DNA of 64,000 bases from Methylotenera oryzisoli_B (GCA_965613685.1 OZ277031.1:496001-560000), one strand, 5' to 3'; positions 8,368 through 18,904 are shown, counted from the first letter of the stretch. Made by a program: numbers and translations. The notes: generated by a model from the sequence alone, not told the origin.

Positions 8368-9049
8368 GGCGGTCTTGCATAAGGAAGTGCTTGCTTGCAG
8401 CGGGCTGCGTAAAACCTACCATGGCTTGGAGGTGGCGGTTTTAAACGGCATAGACCTGACGGTGAATGCCGGTGAGCAGATTGCTATCGTGGGCAGCTCC
8501 GGTTCAGGCAAAAGCACCTTGCTGCATTTATTGGGTGGCTTGGACGCGGCTTCTGCCGGCGAGGTGCGCATACTCAAGCAAAATTTGGCGGCATTAAACG
8601 AAGCACAAAAAGGCCTGTTGCGTAATCGTAGCCTAGGCTTTGTTTACCAATTTCACCATTTGTTGGCAGAATTTACCGCGCTAGAAAACGTAGCCATGCC
8701 CTTGTTAATAAGGCGCATGCCGCGCGAGCAAGCCTTAGGTCTGGCGGCTGACATGCTAGCTAGAGTGGGCTTGGCGCATAGGGTGGCGCACATGCCGGGT
8801 GAGTTGTCCGGGGGTGAGCGGCAAAGGGCTGCGCTGGCGAGAGCATTAATCGCCGAGCCACAATGCATATTGGCGGATGAGCCAACTGGCAATCTGGATA
8901 GGCATACCGCGCACGCGGTATTTGATTTGTTATTAGGTTTAAACCAAACGCAGCAAAGAAGTTTGGTGGTGGTGACGCACGACATCGAGTTGGCCAAAAA
9001 AATGCAGCGCCAATACTTGTTAGTTGACGGTAAGTTGCAGCCCTTGTAG
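8360..9049 (+). CDS. lolD: LolD, ATPase of lipoprotein-releasing complex
   Basis: The 229-residue ABC ATPase energises LolC/E. Walker A is GSSGSGKST near residue 50, the Q-loop segment is LGFVYQFHHLLAEFT (the Lol-type FHHL signature), the ABC signature is LSGGERQRAALARAL, and Walker B is CILADEPTGNLD. The start at 8360 lies inside the end of lolC, with an excellent GGAGG ribosome-binding site 9 bp upstream, so translation is coupled. A start at 8324 would add 12 residues of no family character. comEC follows after 23 bp. Confidence 0.95.
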   Translation: MSKAVLHKEVLACSGLRKTYHGLEVAVLNGIDLTVNAGEQIAIVGSSGSGKSTLLHLLGGLDAASAGEVRILKQNLAALNEAQKGLLRNRSLGFVYQFHHLLAEFTALENVAMPLLIRRMPREQALGLAADMLARVGLAHRVAHMPGELSGGERQRAALARALIAEPQCILADEPTGNLDRHTAHAVFDLLLGLNQTQQRSLVVVTHDIELAKKMQRQYLLVDGKLQPL

Positions 9050-9072
9050 ATAGCCCATGGATTAGCCTAGCC

Positions 9073-11475
9073 ATGACCCCTGTCGCAATAACGTTTGTTT
9101 TTGCTGCATGGGTGGTGCAACAGGCCGCAGTATTGCCTGGCCCTGCGGTTTTATTTAGCCTGCTGATAAGCGCGCTTATTATTTTATGCCTAGTCTGGCG
9201 TAAGTTAGTGCCCAGGCGTCTCAATTCCCTATTGCTCAGCATAGCGAGTTTTTTAATTGGCCTGTGTTGGGCTGCTGGTCTTGCGCTATGGCGCTTGAGT
9301 GACGCGCTGCCTGTGGCTTGGCAGCAACAAACCATAGAGGTGGTTGGGGTGGTGGCCAGCGTGCCGGAAGCCACTGAGCGGGGCCTGCGCTTTCGGTTTG
9401 ATGTGGAAACCGTACTCACAAAAGACGCGATTGTGCCTCAGCGTATTAGCCTAAATTACTACGAGGCCGCCGCCGAGGGGGCGCTAAACCCATCCACTAC
9501 TTTGGCGAATCCAGCTCAAGTTGCCCCAAGTTTGTTTCATGCCGGTCAACGTTGGTTGCTTGCCGTCCGCTTAAAGCGACCGCACGCTAGCATCAATCCG
9601 CACGGCTTCGATTTTGAGTCGTGGGCGCTAGCAGAAAACATCCGCGCTACAGGCAGCATTAAAACCAACCAGGGCATGCGCAAGTTGGCGGATATGGTTT
9701 GGAAGCCAGGCTATGCCATCGAGCGAACGCGCGAGCTGATACGGCAGCGCATCGTTCAAGTTTTGCATGGGCAAGCTTATGCGGGCATCGTGTTGGCTTT
9801 GGTGATGGGTGACGACAGTCAAATTAAGGCCAACCATTGGCAGTTGTTTTTGCAAACCGGCACCAGCCACTTGATGTCAATTTCTGGCTTGCACATCACC
9901 ATGTTGGCTGGCGTGGTATACGCCATGGTCGATTTTTTTTGGCGGCGTAAGCCGCGCTTGGTGATGCGTTTGCCCACCCGTAAAGCGGCCAGCATAGCAG
10001 GCTTTATAGGCGCGTTGATTTATTGCGTGCTGGCCGGTTTCTCCGTACCTACCCAACGTACCTTATACATGCTGGCCGTTCTGGCCTGGGCCTTGTGCTC
10101 AAGCAGGCCTTTAGCCCTGACGCAAGTGTTGGCGCTGGCATTGGCGCTAGTGGTTTTATTGGATCCATGGGCGGTCAATGCGCCGGGTTTTTATCTATCC
10201 TTTGGTGCCGTGGCTGTCATGGCCTATGCCTTGGGTGGCGGCATCGCTAAGCAAGCATGGCTTAGAACAGCAGTAAAAGCCCAGTGGGCGGTAACCATTG
10301 GCATGGTGCCTGCTGTATTAATTCTGTTTAATCAAACCTCGCTTATTTCGCCTATTGCAAATGCCGTCGCCATCCCATTGATTAGTTTTGTGGTGACGCC
10401 GCTGGCCTTGCTAGGCAGCTTTTTTTTCGTGGATTGGCCTTTGCACTTAGCTTACGCCAGCCTCGAGTTTTGTATGGCCATGCTAAACAGCATGAACCAG
10501 TTGCCGTTTGCTACTTGGCAGCAACATGCCCCGGCAAGCTGGACCATATTGCCGGCCTTATTGGGCATGGTCTGGTTGCTATTACCTGCTGGCTTTCCTA
10601 TGCGCTATTTAGGCTTGCTGACGCTCTTGCCCATGCTACTTGTGCTGCCCGAGCGGCCCTTGCCAGGCGAAATGAAAGTCACGGTGCTGGATGTCGGGCA
10701 AGGCTTGAGTGTGGTGGTGCAGACTGCCAAACACAGCTTGGTCTTCGACGCCGGCCCAAAATACGATAGCCAAACGGATGCAGGCAGTCGCATTGTGTTT
10801 CCGTATTTGCGTGGTGCTGGGGTGGCTAAGCTAGACGGTTTGGTTATTAGCCATAATGACCTAGACCACAGTGGCGGCATGGCGTCTTTGTTGGCCTTGC
10901 TACCGGTTACTTGGCTGGCCAGTTCTTTGCCTACGGATGCCATTGGCTTGGTTGGGCAGCGGCAGCTAAAGTGCCATGCTGGACAAACTTGGGCCTGGGA
11001 TGGTGTGCGTTTTGACATGCTCTACCCCAGCCTTGCCAGTTATCAAGATGAGGCTATTGAGGATAATAATCGCAGTTGTGTTTTAAAAATTAGCAGCTTA
11101 GCTGGCACGCTGTTGCTGACCGGCGACATAGAAAAAACAGACGAGCGCGCGCTATTAAATAGCTTGCCCGCTGCTTTAGCCAGTGATGTATTGGTGGCGC
11201 CGCACCATGGTAGCCGCACCTCATCCAGTCAGGAGTTTATTGAGGCGGTGGCGCCAACTGTGGCTGTCTTTACCTCGGGCTATTTAAATCGCTATCGCCA
11301 CCCCAGCCCTGATGTGTGGCAGCGCTATGAAGCGCTAGGCGTGCACGTATACCGTTCGGATTTAGCAGGCGCCATCGAAATGCATTTTTTTATAGGGGAG
11401 AAAGAAGGTGACCCCAGCATTCATTTGCTGCCATGGCGGCAACAATACCCGCGTTATTGGCATGATGTGTATTAG
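9073..11475 (+). CDS. comEC: ComEC/Rec2-type DNA uptake channel
   Basis: At 800 residues it matches ComEC/Rec2. It has an N-terminal hydrophobic pair and DUF4131-like soluble domain (about 1-230), then the competence membrane domain opening with GTSHLMSISGLHITMLAG near 265-285. The C-terminal metallo-beta-lactamase domain (about 535-780) has VLDVGQGLSVVV, the metal motif HNDLDHSGGM, TGDIE and APHHGSRTSSS. The family carries single-stranded DNA across the inner membrane in natural transformation. Together with the pil genes at the left edge it points to a transformation-capable lineage. It follows lolD by 23 bp, a common betaproteobacterial order. Confidence 0.95.
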   Translation: MTPVAITFVFAAWVVQQAAVLPGPAVLFSLLISALIILCLVWRKLVPRRLNSLLLSIASFLIGLCWAAGLALWRLSDALPVAWQQQTIEVVGVVASVPEATERGLRFRFDVETVLTKDAIVPQRISLNYYEAAAEGALNPSTTLANPAQVAPSLFHAGQRWLLAVRLKRPHASINPHGFDFESWALAENIRATGSIKTNQGMRKLADMVWKPGYAIERTRELIRQRIVQVLHGQAYAGIVLALVMGDDSQIKANHWQLFLQTGTSHLMSISGLHITMLAGVVYAMVDFFWRRKPRLVMRLPTRKAASIAGFIGALIYCVLAGFSVPTQRTLYMLAVLAWALCSSRPLALTQVLALALALVVLLDPWAVNAPGFYLSFGAVAVMAYALGGGIAKQAWLRTAVKAQWAVTIGMVPAVLILFNQTSLISPIANAVAIPLISFVVTPLALLGSFFFVDWPLHLAYASLEFCMAMLNSMNQLPFATWQQHAPASWTILPALLGMVWLLLPAGFPMRYLGLLTLLPMLLVLPERPLPGEMKVTVLDVGQGLSVVVQTAKHSLVFDAGPKYDSQTDAGSRIVFPYLRGAGVAKLDGLVISHNDLDHSGGMASLLALLPVTWLASSLPTDAIGLVGQRQLKCHAGQTWAWDGVRFDMLYPSLASYQDEAIEDNNRSCVLKISSLAGTLLLTGDIEKTDERALLNSLPAALASDVLVAPHHGSRTSSSQEFIEAVAPTVAVFTSGYLNRYRHPSPDVWQRYEALGVHVYRSDLAGAIEMHFFIGEKEGDPSIHLLPWRQQYPRYWHDVY

Positions 11476-11607
11476 CTGGCTGCTCGGCCTGGTTGTGCAC
11501 ATCTAACTTGCCCAAATGGGCCTGAACAGCTAAAGTATCGCAAGAATAAATTGCCTGTTCATTTTGAGTGGGATTAATTGCGTTAGAACTAAAAAGGGAG
11601 TCGCATT

Positions 11608-12213
11608 GTGTGGGAAATTATAGTAGCTGCAGGTTGGCCTATTTGGCCGTTGATTATTGCATCCGTCATTGCTTTGGCCATCATAGGTGAGCGTGCTTTT
11701 GTATTGCGTGAGGGTGCCGTCGCACCCGCCAATTTATTGCCTGAAGTGCAAACTTGGTTAGCTAAAGGCGGCATCACCAAGGAGACCGTCGCCCGTTTGG
11801 AGCAACATTCTATGTTAGGCCGCTTGTTTGCCAGTGCTTTGAGTAATGCTGGCCATAGCCGCGAAGTAACGAAAGAAGCCATAGAAGAAACAGGCCGTGC
11901 AGTGGCGCATGATTTAGAACGCTATTTGTCGACCTTAGGTACCATTGCAACGGTTGCGCCCTTGTTAGGTTTGTTGGGTACCGTTATTGGTATGGTGGAA
12001 TTATTTGGTGCGTTTACCAGCAGCGGCCATGACATAGCGCAATTCGCGCGCGGTATTTCGGTGGCCTTATATAACACGGCAGCCGGTATCGTTGTGGCAG
12101 TGCCGGCCATGGTGGCTTACCGTTATTTCCGTTCTCAAGTGGATGATTTGCTAGTGGGCATGGAGCAGCAAGCTATTAAATTGGTGGAAATCATCCACGG
12201 TCAACGCAACTAA
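11608..12213 (+). CDS. exbB: ExbB/TolQ/MotA family proton channel
   Basis: The 201-residue membrane protein has one N-terminal helix (WPIWPLIIASVIALAIIGER), a cytoplasmic stretch, and two C-terminal helices including GTIATVAPLLGLLGTVIGMVE and VALYNTAAGIVVAVPAMVAY. The conserved Thr/Ala pore residues are visible. ExbB and ExbD use the proton motive force to energise TonB-type transport. Translation starts at GTG (11608) behind AGGGAG at good spacing. exbD follows after 19 bp. No tonB gene is adjacent. In Betaproteobacteria this pair usually sits just before msbA and lpxK, as here. Confidence 0.93.
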   Translation: MWEIIVAAGWPIWPLIIASVIALAIIGERAFVLREGAVAPANLLPEVQTWLAKGGITKETVARLEQHSMLGRLFASALSNAGHSREVTKEAIEETGRAVAHDLERYLSTLGTIATVAPLLGLLGTVIGMVELFGAFTSSGHDIAQFARGISVALYNTAAGIVVAVPAMVAYRYFRSQVDDLLVGMEQQAIKLVEIIHGQRN

Positions 12214-12232
12214 GGCACTTTGGGGAAATAAC

Positions 12233-12646
12233 ATGAATTTTCAACGTGGAAAGCGGCATGAAGACCTCGAGATGAACCTCGTGCCATTGATAGACGTGCT
12301 GCTAGTAATCATCATTTTCTTGGTGGTCAGTGCCACGTTTTCGCGTACCAGCGAATTGCAGATTAATTTGCCCACCGCCCAAGCCAATGTGCCGCAAGAA
12401 AAACCCTTGACCATAGAGGTGGGCGTCGATGCCGGCGGCCAATACGTGATTAATGGCAAAAGCTTATCCGATGTAAGCGTTGCCGGCATTGCATCCGCTT
12501 TGCAAGCGGCGGCAGACGGCGGCAAGGAGCCTACCATTATCATTAATGCCGATGCCAAGAGCACCCACCAGTCTGTGGTGGATGTCATGGAAGCATCCCG
12601 TACCGTGGGCTATACCCACATCACCTTTGCGACGCAATCCAAATAA
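12233..12646 (+). CDS. exbD: ExbD/TolR family protein
   Basis: The 137-residue protein has a short cytoplasmic N-terminus, one membrane helix with the essential Asp (LEMNLVPLIDVLLVIIIFLVV, Asp near residue 22), and a periplasmic domain. It is the proton-responsive partner of ExbB. The NLVPLIDVLLVIIIF segment is the family signature. It lies 19 bp after exbB and is followed by an inverted repeat that reaches into the annotated msbA start. Confidence 0.94.
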   Translation: MNFQRGKRHEDLEMNLVPLIDVLLVIIIFLVVSATFSRTSELQINLPTAQANVPQEKPLTIEVGVDAGGQYVINGKSLSDVSVAGIASALQAAADGGKEPTIIINADAKSTHQSVVDVMEASRTVGYTHITFATQSK

Positions 12647-12649
12647 ATA

Positions 12650-12708
12650 AAGCCATCTTAAGAATTCGATGGCACAAGCTTGCCGTGGTTAATTTTTCAA
12701 GATGGCTT
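12650..12708 (+). repeat. Inverted repeat between exbD and msbA overlapping the msbA start
   Basis: Two perfect 10-bp arms, AAGCCATCTT (12650-12659) and AAGATGGCTT (12699-12708), are separated by 39 bases, and TATTTTCT follows the second arm. It could be a weak exbD terminator or an mRNA fold that sequesters the first msbA ATG (12702-12704), which lies within the right arm. The long loop and modest GC content keep confidence low. Confidence 0.45.
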
Positions 12709-14477
12709 ATTTTCTGCCAATTTCTAAATCTCAGCATGTGATGGCAACGCCGGTGGCCTGTTCAAACAATCATTTTCTCCGACTGTGGTCGTATGCCAGG
12801 GTGCACCTGTTGGTATGCCTATTGGGTGTGATGGCGCTGATCTTGCTCGCCTTTAGCAATACGGCTTTCTTGGTGCTCATAAAGCATGTCACCGACGAAG
12901 GTTTTGTCAAGCAGTCAGCCAGTAATCTGGCTTACTTACCTTTGCTTCTGTTTGGATTATTGGCCCTACGGGCGCTATCTGGTTTTGCTGCCAATTTTTC
13001 CATGCGCTGGTTGGCGCGTCGTGTAGTGGCCGACCTGCGTTTGGATGTGTTTAGGCAGCTCATGCGTTTGCCGCTTGGTTTCTATGATCAAGCAGCCAAT
13101 GGCAAGCTGGTGTCTAAGTTGGTTAATGATGTTGAACAGATGGCCAATGCCGCCACCAAATGCACGCTGACCATAGTTAGAGATAGCCTCACTGTCATAG
13201 GCATCATGGCGTATATGCTGTATTTGGATTGGCGGTTGACGCTTATTTTTGTTTTGTTGGCCCCTCTGATGGCAGCCTGCTTGAAAACCATGGCGCCGCA
13301 GTTGCGCAATGCCGGTCGAGAGGTGCAGTCCAGCCTAGGTGACATGACCCAAGTGGCTCAGGAAGCCATTGCCGGTCAGCGCGTGGTCAAGATATTCGCC
13401 GGGCAAAATTACGAAAACGAACGTTACGCTAAAGCCGTCATCAACAACCGACGCTTGCAAACGCGTTTGGCGCGCTTGGCTGGTTTAAATAGCATGGTGG
13501 TGGAGTTGTTGGCTGCCGTGTCTTTGGGCTTGGTGGTGTATTACGCCATAGGCAAATTCAGTGCGGGTGAGTTTGCGGCATTTGTTGGCGCCCTATTGAT
13601 GCTCATCGCCCCCATCAAAAATTTAACGGCCATGAACGAGGACGTGCAGCTGGCGCTAGCGGCTGCGCAAAGTGTTTTCGCTTTAGTTGATTTGGATCCA
13701 GAACAAGAAGACGGACAGCCTATGCCGCAACGTACAAAAGGGGAAATCGAGTTTAAAGACGTGCTGTTGGCCTACCCGAATACCAAGCGACCTGCATTAA
13801 ATCGGATTAGCTTTAGCATTAAGCCGGGTGAAAGGTTAGCATTGGTAGGGCGTTCCGGTGGCGGAAAAACCAGTCTAATTAATTTGCTACCAAGGTTTTA
13901 TGAATTGCAGCAAGGGCAGGTGCTGTTGGACGGTATAGACATGCGTGATTTGGCATTGGCGGATTTGCGCCAGCAATTCTCCTTGGTCAGTCAAGATGTC
14001 ATTTTGTTTAACGATACGGTGTTTAACAACATTGCTTATGGTTTGTTGGGCAATGCCACTGAGGCGGATGTCATAGCATCTGCCAAAGCCGCCCACGCAT
14101 GGGAATTTATACAGCAACTGCCAAATGGCTTGCAGCAAGAATTGGGTGACCGAGGTTTGCAATTGTCCGGGGGGCAACGCCAACGCATCGCTATTGCCCG
14201 AGCCATTTTAAAAAATGCGCCTATCTTGCTGCTGGATGAAGCCACCTCAGCCTTGGATAGCGAATCCGAACAGCATGTGCAGCAAGCGCTGGACAGCTTA
14301 ATGCAAAATCGCACCAGCATCGTCATCGCTCATCGCTTGAGCACCATAGAAAATGCCGATCGCATTATGGTGATGGAGCAGGGAGAGGTGGTTGAAATTG
14401 GCACGCACCAAGCATTGCTTGGGCAAGCCGGGCACTATGCCAAGCTTTACCATAAGCAATTTGCTGCGCAGGCCTAA
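12702..14477 (+). CDS. msbA: MsbA, lipid A-core flippase (ABC exporter)
   Basis: The 591-residue half-transporter flips lipid A across the inner membrane. Six membrane helices span about residues 25-310, followed by an ABC domain with Walker A GRSGGGKTS near 384, signature LSGGQRQRIAIARAIL near 487, Walker B ILLLDEATSALD, and the H-loop IAHRLSTIENADR. The start is uncertain. The ATG at 12702 is in the arm of an inverted repeat, while an in-frame ATG at 12741 (residue 14) leaves a cytoplasmic tail of the usual MsbA length; neither has a clear ribosome-binding site. lpxK follows after 22 bp, the classic msbA-lpxK pair. Confidence 0.94.
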   Translation: MAYFLPISKSQHVMATPVACSNNHFLRLWSYARVHLLVCLLGVMALILLAFSNTAFLVLIKHVTDEGFVKQSASNLAYLPLLLFGLLALRALSGFAANFSMRWLARRVVADLRLDVFRQLMRLPLGFYDQAANGKLVSKLVNDVEQMANAATKCTLTIVRDSLTVIGIMAYMLYLDWRLTLIFVLLAPLMAACLKTMAPQLRNAGREVQSSLGDMTQVAQEAIAGQRVVKIFAGQNYENERYAKAVINNRRLQTRLARLAGLNSMVVELLAAVSLGLVVYYAIGKFSAGEFAAFVGALLMLIAPIKNLTAMNEDVQLALAAAQSVFALVDLDPEQEDGQPMPQRTKGEIEFKDVLLAYPNTKRPALNRISFSIKPGERLALVGRSGGGKTSLINLLPRFYELQQGQVLLDGIDMRDLALADLRQQFSLVSQDVILFNDTVFNNIAYGLLGNATEADVIASAKAAHAWEFIQQLPNGLQQELGDRGLQLSGGQRQRIAIARAILKNAPILLLDEATSALDSESEQHVQQALDSLMQNRTSIVIAHRLSTIENADRIMVMEQGEVVEIGTHQALLGQAGHYAKLYHKQFAAQA

Positions 14478-14499
14478 GCTTGGACAGGCTTGGACTTAA

Positions 14500-15510
14500 A
14501 TGAAGGATTGGCTGCAGAAACAATGGCAAGCCCGCTCGCCTTGGCAGTGGGTGTTGTTGCCGCTGTCCTGTATTTTTATGGGCTTGGTGGCTCTAAGAAA
14601 AGCCATGTACAGGCTGGGATTATTAAAAAGCAGCCGATTAAGCGTGCCGCTGATTGTGGTGGGGAACATCAGCCTGGGCGGGACCGGCAAGACCCCGCTG
14701 GTGATTTACTTAGCTCAGCAATTGCAAGCGGCTGGATTGTCGCCTGGCATTATCAGCCGTGGCTATGGCGGTAAGCAGCAAGCCGCCAGCCCGGTATTTG
14801 CTGACAGCGACCCCAACTTGCTTGGCGATGAGCCGGTCTTGATTGCGCAACGCACGGCATGCCCGGTCTTTGTTGGCAAAAATAAAGTACAGCTAGGGCA
14901 AGCTTTGCTGCAGGCTAATCCGCAGTGCAACGTGATTATTAGTGATGACGGTTTGCAGCATTATGCCTTGCAGCGAGACGTGGAAATTGCCACAGTCGAT
15001 GCCACCCATCCATTTGGTAACTTTAGATTGCTGCCGGCCGGGCCTTTGCGCGAAAGGGTGGCTAGACTCAAGCAGGTGGATGCGGTGGTGTTAAGTGGCC
15101 GTCAGTCCGCAGAGTTAACTGGCGTCGGGCTATCGCGCCGCTTTACCATGACCTTGCATGGGGATTTGTTTTATCCCTTAGATAGCTCGAAGGCGCCCAG
15201 GTCGGCCAAGGATTTTCAGGGTAAAAATACAGTGGCCATTGCGGGTATAGGCAAGCCGCAACGTTATTTTGATCAGCTCACTGGTTTGGGGCTACAATTT
15301 GAGCCTAGGGCCTATCCTGATCATCATGCGTTTAGCGCTGCCGATTTTGCGGAGCTGGCAGGCAAGACCATACTGATGACGGAGAAAGATGCGGTTAAAT
15401 GCGCCGCTTTTTCAGGATTGGATGCCTGGTACTTGCCGGTGACGGCCTCGGTTAGCAGTTCGGCTGACCTGGATTTTATTTCCTTTATATTGCAAAAGTT
15501 GAGAAGTTGA
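14500..15510 (+). CDS. lpxK: Tetraacyldisaccharide 4'-kinase
   Basis: LpxK phosphorylates the 4' position of the lipid A disaccharide at the inner membrane. The 336-residue protein has an N-terminal membrane anchor (QWVLLPLSCIFMGLVAL), the P-loop GNISLGGTGKTP near residues 55-66, then GIISRGYGGK, and the conserved ISDDGLQHYALQRD and ATHPFGNFRLLPAGPLRE segments. It sits between msbA and the Trm112-like/kdsB pair, a standard lipopolysaccharide cluster. The Trm112-like gene starts 1 bp after its stop. Confidence 0.96.
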   Translation: MKDWLQKQWQARSPWQWVLLPLSCIFMGLVALRKAMYRLGLLKSSRLSVPLIVVGNISLGGTGKTPLVIYLAQQLQAAGLSPGIISRGYGGKQQAASPVFADSDPNLLGDEPVLIAQRTACPVFVGKNKVQLGQALLQANPQCNVIISDDGLQHYALQRDVEIATVDATHPFGNFRLLPAGPLRERVARLKQVDAVVLSGRQSAELTGVGLSRRFTMTLHGDLFYPLDSSKAPRSAKDFQGKNTVAIAGIGKPQRYFDQLTGLGLQFEPRAYPDHHAFSAADFAELAGKTILMTEKDAVKCAAFSGLDAWYLPVTASVSSSADLDFISFILQKLRS

Positions 15511-15511
15511 T

Positions 15512-15694
15512 ATGGATGCCAAGTTGTTGCAAATATTAGTTTGCCCAGTGACCAAAGGTCCTCTGACCCTAAATAAAGCCAGTAATGAGCTTATATCCAA
15601 GTCTGCCAGGCTTGCTTACCCGATTAAAGATGGCATACCGGTCTTGCTGGAAGAAGAGGCGCGTAAATTAACGGATGACGAAGCGCTTGGCTAA
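15512..15694 (+). CDS. Trm112-like family protein (YcaR type)
   Basis: This 60-residue Trm112-family protein begins LLQILVCPVTKGPLTLN and contains AYPIKDGIPVLLEEEAR, the signature of the YcaR group. Only one of the zinc-type cysteines remains, as in many bacterial members. The exact role is unknown; eukaryotic relatives activate methyltransferases. The gene is almost always found between lpxK and kdsB in proteobacteria, as here. It overlaps kdsB by 20 bp. Confidence 0.93.
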   Translation: MDAKLLQILVCPVTKGPLTLNKASNELISKSARLAYPIKDGIPVLLEEEARKLTDDEALG

Positions 15695-16448
15695 TGAGCA
15701 GGATACGGTCAGCACACTGTCGTTTAACGTGTTGATCCCGGCGCGTTATGACAGCGTTAGGTTGCCAGGTAAGCCGCTGCTTGATATTGCTGGCAAGCCC
15801 ATGGTGGTTAGGGTTGCTGAGCGTGCTGCCTTAAGTGGCGCAAAACAAGTGATGGTTGCTACCGATAATGACCGTATCATGCAGGCAGTAAAGCAACATG
15901 GCTTTGACGCTTGCATGACGCAAGCGAAGCACATGAGCGGTACCGATCGCATTGCTGAGGTGGTTATGCAGCAAGGGTGGTCAGATGAGACCATAGTGCT
16001 TAATGTGCAAGGTGATGAGCCCTTGATATCGCCGACTTTGATAGCCGCGGTGGCGAATCAGTTAAATAACGATCAGTTGGCAGCGATGGCCACCGCTTGC
16101 TATGCCATAAACAATGAGGCCGATTTTCAAAACCCAAATGTGGTTAAGCTTGTCTTAAACGCCCACGGCCATGCGATGTACTTTAGTCGCGCACCCATTC
16201 CTAGTAACAGCCCCTTAAGTGCATACAGGCATGTTGGGATTTACGCGTACAGGGTTAAGTTTTTGAAACTGTTTACCAGCCTAGCTCAATCTGCATTGGA
16301 AAAAACGGAAGCATTGGAGCAGTTGCGAGCCCTGCATTACGGGTACAAGATTGCTGTTCATGTGAGTGGTCAGGCGCCCGTCAGTGGGGTGGATACCATG
16401 GAAGACCTTGATGCAGTGTGTGCACTTTTCCAGTCCCACCAGAGCTAA
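15675..16448 (+). CDS. kdsB: 3-deoxy-manno-octulosonate cytidylyltransferase
   Basis: KdsB activates Kdo as CMP-Kdo for attachment to lipid A. The 257-residue protein has VLIPARYDSVRLPGKPL near residues 19-35 (nucleotide-binding), VMVATDNDRI, MSGTDRIAEV, VLNVQGDEPLI (metal Asp) and YRHVGIYAYR. It overlaps the preceding Trm112-like gene by 20 bp and closes the msbA-lpxK-kdsB block before a tRNA/rRNA region. The first 10 residues are not conserved, so the start could be slightly downstream. Confidence 0.95.
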   Translation: MTKRLANEQDTVSTLSFNVLIPARYDSVRLPGKPLLDIAGKPMVVRVAERAALSGAKQVMVATDNDRIMQAVKQHGFDACMTQAKHMSGTDRIAEVVMQQGWSDETIVLNVQGDEPLISPTLIAAVANQLNNDQLAAMATACYAINNEADFQNPNVVKLVLNAHGHAMYFSRAPIPSNSPLSAYRHVGIYAYRVKFLKLFTSLAQSALEKTEALEQLRALHYGYKIAVHVSGQAPVSGVDTMEDLDAVCALFQSHQS

Positions 16449-16503
16449 GGCCTTCAGTCTTCAAGGGTTTTAATTAATCCAGCAAAGAAAGCGCTAAATG
16501 ACC

Positions 16504-16532
16504 TTGCGCTAAATGGCTAGGTTTGCTATAGT
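16504..16532 (+). promoter_or_regulatory. Promoter for initiator tRNA-Met
   Basis: A TTGCGC -35 (16504-16509) and TATAGT -10 (16527-16532) are separated by 17 bp, with a TG extended -10 dinucleotide before the -10. The tRNA starts 33 bp after the -10. A 10-bp direct repeat, GCGCTAAATG, occurs at 16491 and 16506 and overlaps the -35. Confidence 0.65.
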
Positions 16533-16565
16533 CTCACCTCTCGACGGCACCAATGTCGAATCGGA

Positions 16566-16642
16566 CGCGGGATGGAGCAGTCTGGCAGCTCGTCGGGCTC
16601 ATAACCCGAAGGTCACAGGTTCAAATCCTGTTCCCGCAACCA
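16566..16642 (+). tRNA. tRNA-fMet (CAT), initiator
   Basis: The 77-base cloverleaf has anticodon CAT, an encoded CCA end, and the initiator features: unpaired C1 against A72, and three G-C pairs (GGG/CCC) at the bottom of the anticodon stem. It lies just upstream of the rrn promoter with its own promoter in front. Confidence 0.96.
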
Positions 16643-16724
16643 ACAATTCAATGTGCATTTTGCTTCGATAAATTGAAGCAAAAAATACAATCAATAATAA
16701 ATACGAATCAAATCAAATTTATCA

Positions 16725-16752
16725 TTGACGGGTCTTAAAAGGTCTGTATAAT
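16725..16752 (+). promoter_or_regulatory. Main rrn operon promoter
   Basis: TTGACG (16725-16730) and a perfect TATAAT (16747-16752) are separated by 16 bp. A GCGC-type discriminator follows, as in stringently controlled rRNA promoters. AT-rich sequence just upstream (16681-16720) is consistent with an UP element. Confidence 0.85.
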
Positions 16753-17115
16753 GCGCACCTCGTTAACGCAAAGCGTTAGTGAGTGACTGCAAGAAACGCT
16801 GTTTTTTCGGTCCTTAGTTCTTTAACAATTTAACAACTGATAAGTGTGGGTGCTTGTGGTTGAGGCAAGTTGGCATAGACGCCATTACCTTGTTGCAGAT
16901 GGATTTATCCGTTTGCAATTTAACGTGGTGGTTTGGTTTATGTTGACCTCAGAAAACAAGTGCTTACACTTAAATTTATGACAAATATGTATAGCTCCTT
17001 AGTAATAAGGGGCACACAGACCTTGAAATGAATTTGAGTCACTTACTTAGTAATAAGTAAGTAAAGCAAAAGCGAAATACCACCTCGAAAGAGGAAAAAG
17101 TAATAGTCATACATT
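16753..17115 (+). other. rrn leader with boxA and 16S processing stem
   Basis: This transcribed leader contains no protein gene. A boxA-like antitermination element, TTCTTTAACAAT, lies around 16818-16829. Next to it TAACAACTGATAAGTGTG (16831-16848) is exactly complementary to 18682-18699 after the 16S gene, forming the RNase III processing stalk for pre-16S rRNA. Confidence 0.8.
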
Positions 17116-18656
<1,541 letters not shown>

Positions 18657-18723
18657 GAGATAGACCGATTCTGCAAGCATTCACACTTATCAGTTGTTAG
18701 ACAAAAGCAACATCAAAGAAAGC

Positions 18724-18800
18724 GGGTCTGTAGCTCAGCTGGTTAGAGCACCGTCTTGATAAGGCGGGGGTCGATGGTTCGAGTCCATCCAGACCCACCA
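18724..18800 (+). tRNA. tRNA-Ile (GAT)
   Basis: The 77-base cloverleaf in the 16S-23S spacer has anticodon GAT (loop CTTGATAAG) and an encoded CCA. It is 28 bases before tRNA-Ala, the usual spacer pair in proteobacterial rrn operons. Confidence 0.98.
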
Positions 18801-18828
18801 GATTCCATAGTAAACCTGTTAGACAAAT

Positions 18829-18904
18829 GGGGGATTAGCTCAGCTGGGAGAGCACCTGCTTTGCAAGCAGGGGGTCGTCGGTTCGATCCCGACATTCTCC
18901 ACCA
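18829..18904 (+). tRNA. tRNA-Ala (TGC)
   Basis: The 76-base cloverleaf in the 16S-23S spacer has anticodon TGC (loop TTTGCAA) and an encoded CCA. The acceptor stem contains two G-U pairs but is otherwise canonical. Confidence 0.98.

Noticed and set aside
8760..9419. 219-codon minus ORF across lolD and comEC
   Set aside because: It is antisense to two well-supported genes; Cys/Thr/Pro-rich low-quality translation.
16553..16738. 61-codon ORF across the initiator tRNA
   Set aside because: It is wholly explained by the tRNA-fMet gene and AT-rich flank; the translation has no family character.
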